From NCBI GenBank assembly GCA_044359175.1, contig JBIKMO010000310.1, positions 1-5,179 of the forward strand: a DNA stretch of 5,179 nucleotides, written 5' to 3'. Within the stretch, counting starts at the first letter, position 1; every line of letters starts with the position of its first letter. The stretch is from UBA4615 sp044359175. GTDB lineage: Bacteria; Pseudomonadota; Gammaproteobacteria; Burkholderiales; Burkholderiaceae_E. The position numbers and the translations under genes are program-made. The notes below the pieces were generated by a model. The model searched no databases. It was not told the origin of the DNA and saw only the letters and a program-made list of their open reading frames with translations. This document shows, piece after piece, positions 5,179 to 5,179 of this stretch.

Positions 5179-5179
5179 T

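Noticed and set aside
1..5179. CRISPR array, tRNA, rRNA or a new defence system
   Set aside because: I saw no regularly spaced repeats, no tRNA- or rRNA-like sequence, and no defence-associated domains on reading both strands.

Overview
The window has very high G+C content and strong codon-position bias. It carries two 'Bug'-type substrate-binding genes of the tripartite tricarboxylate transporter (TTT) family, an AraC/GlxA-like regulator and a complete three-gene IS66 element. Bug genes are greatly expanded in Burkholderiales (Bordetella, Achromobacter, Cupriavidus, Variovorax and relatives), so a betaproteobacterial chromosome or large replicon is the most likely source. That assignment is inference from gene content; nothing here fixes the genus.

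Left part (1-2021): a Bug periplasmic binding protein gene on the minus strand runs off the left edge and lacks only its last C-terminal residues. It starts at 898 behind a strong ribosome binding site. Diverging from it is an AraC-family regulator (1032-2021, plus strand) with a DJ-1/PfpI-like N-terminal domain that has lost the usual cysteine, and a C-terminal double helix-turn-helix. The short gap between them contains inverted repeats that could be an operator. The layout suggests that the regulator controls the neighbouring solute-binding gene and itself.

Middle (2022-2710): an open frame on the minus strand is not one gene but a junction of two fragments. Its downstream portion is the C-terminal half of a second Bug protein. 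Its upstream portion is a piece of an IS91-family (Y2) transposase. The two are joined in frame at about 2490-2510, where both families have similar sequence. Neither part is complete, and this looks like decayed DNA left by an IS91-type event.

Right part (2711-5178): an IS66-family insertion sequence lies against, and apparently inside, the IS91 fragment. It has tnpA, tnpB (ATGA overlap) and tnpC with zinc-finger cysteines, DDE residues and C-terminal domain all present, so it looks intact. Two clear stem-loops occur in it, one just before tnpA and one across the tnpB stop codon; both are candidate expression controls. The termini are only tentatively placed, and the expected target duplication cannot be confirmed.

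Taken together, the window is a transport/regulation locus with layered mobile-element damage (Bug gene, then IS91 fragment, then IS66). I see no evidence of a new defence or biosynthetic system. The most unusual items are the in-frame IS91-Bug chimera and the regulatory hairpins of the IS66 element.
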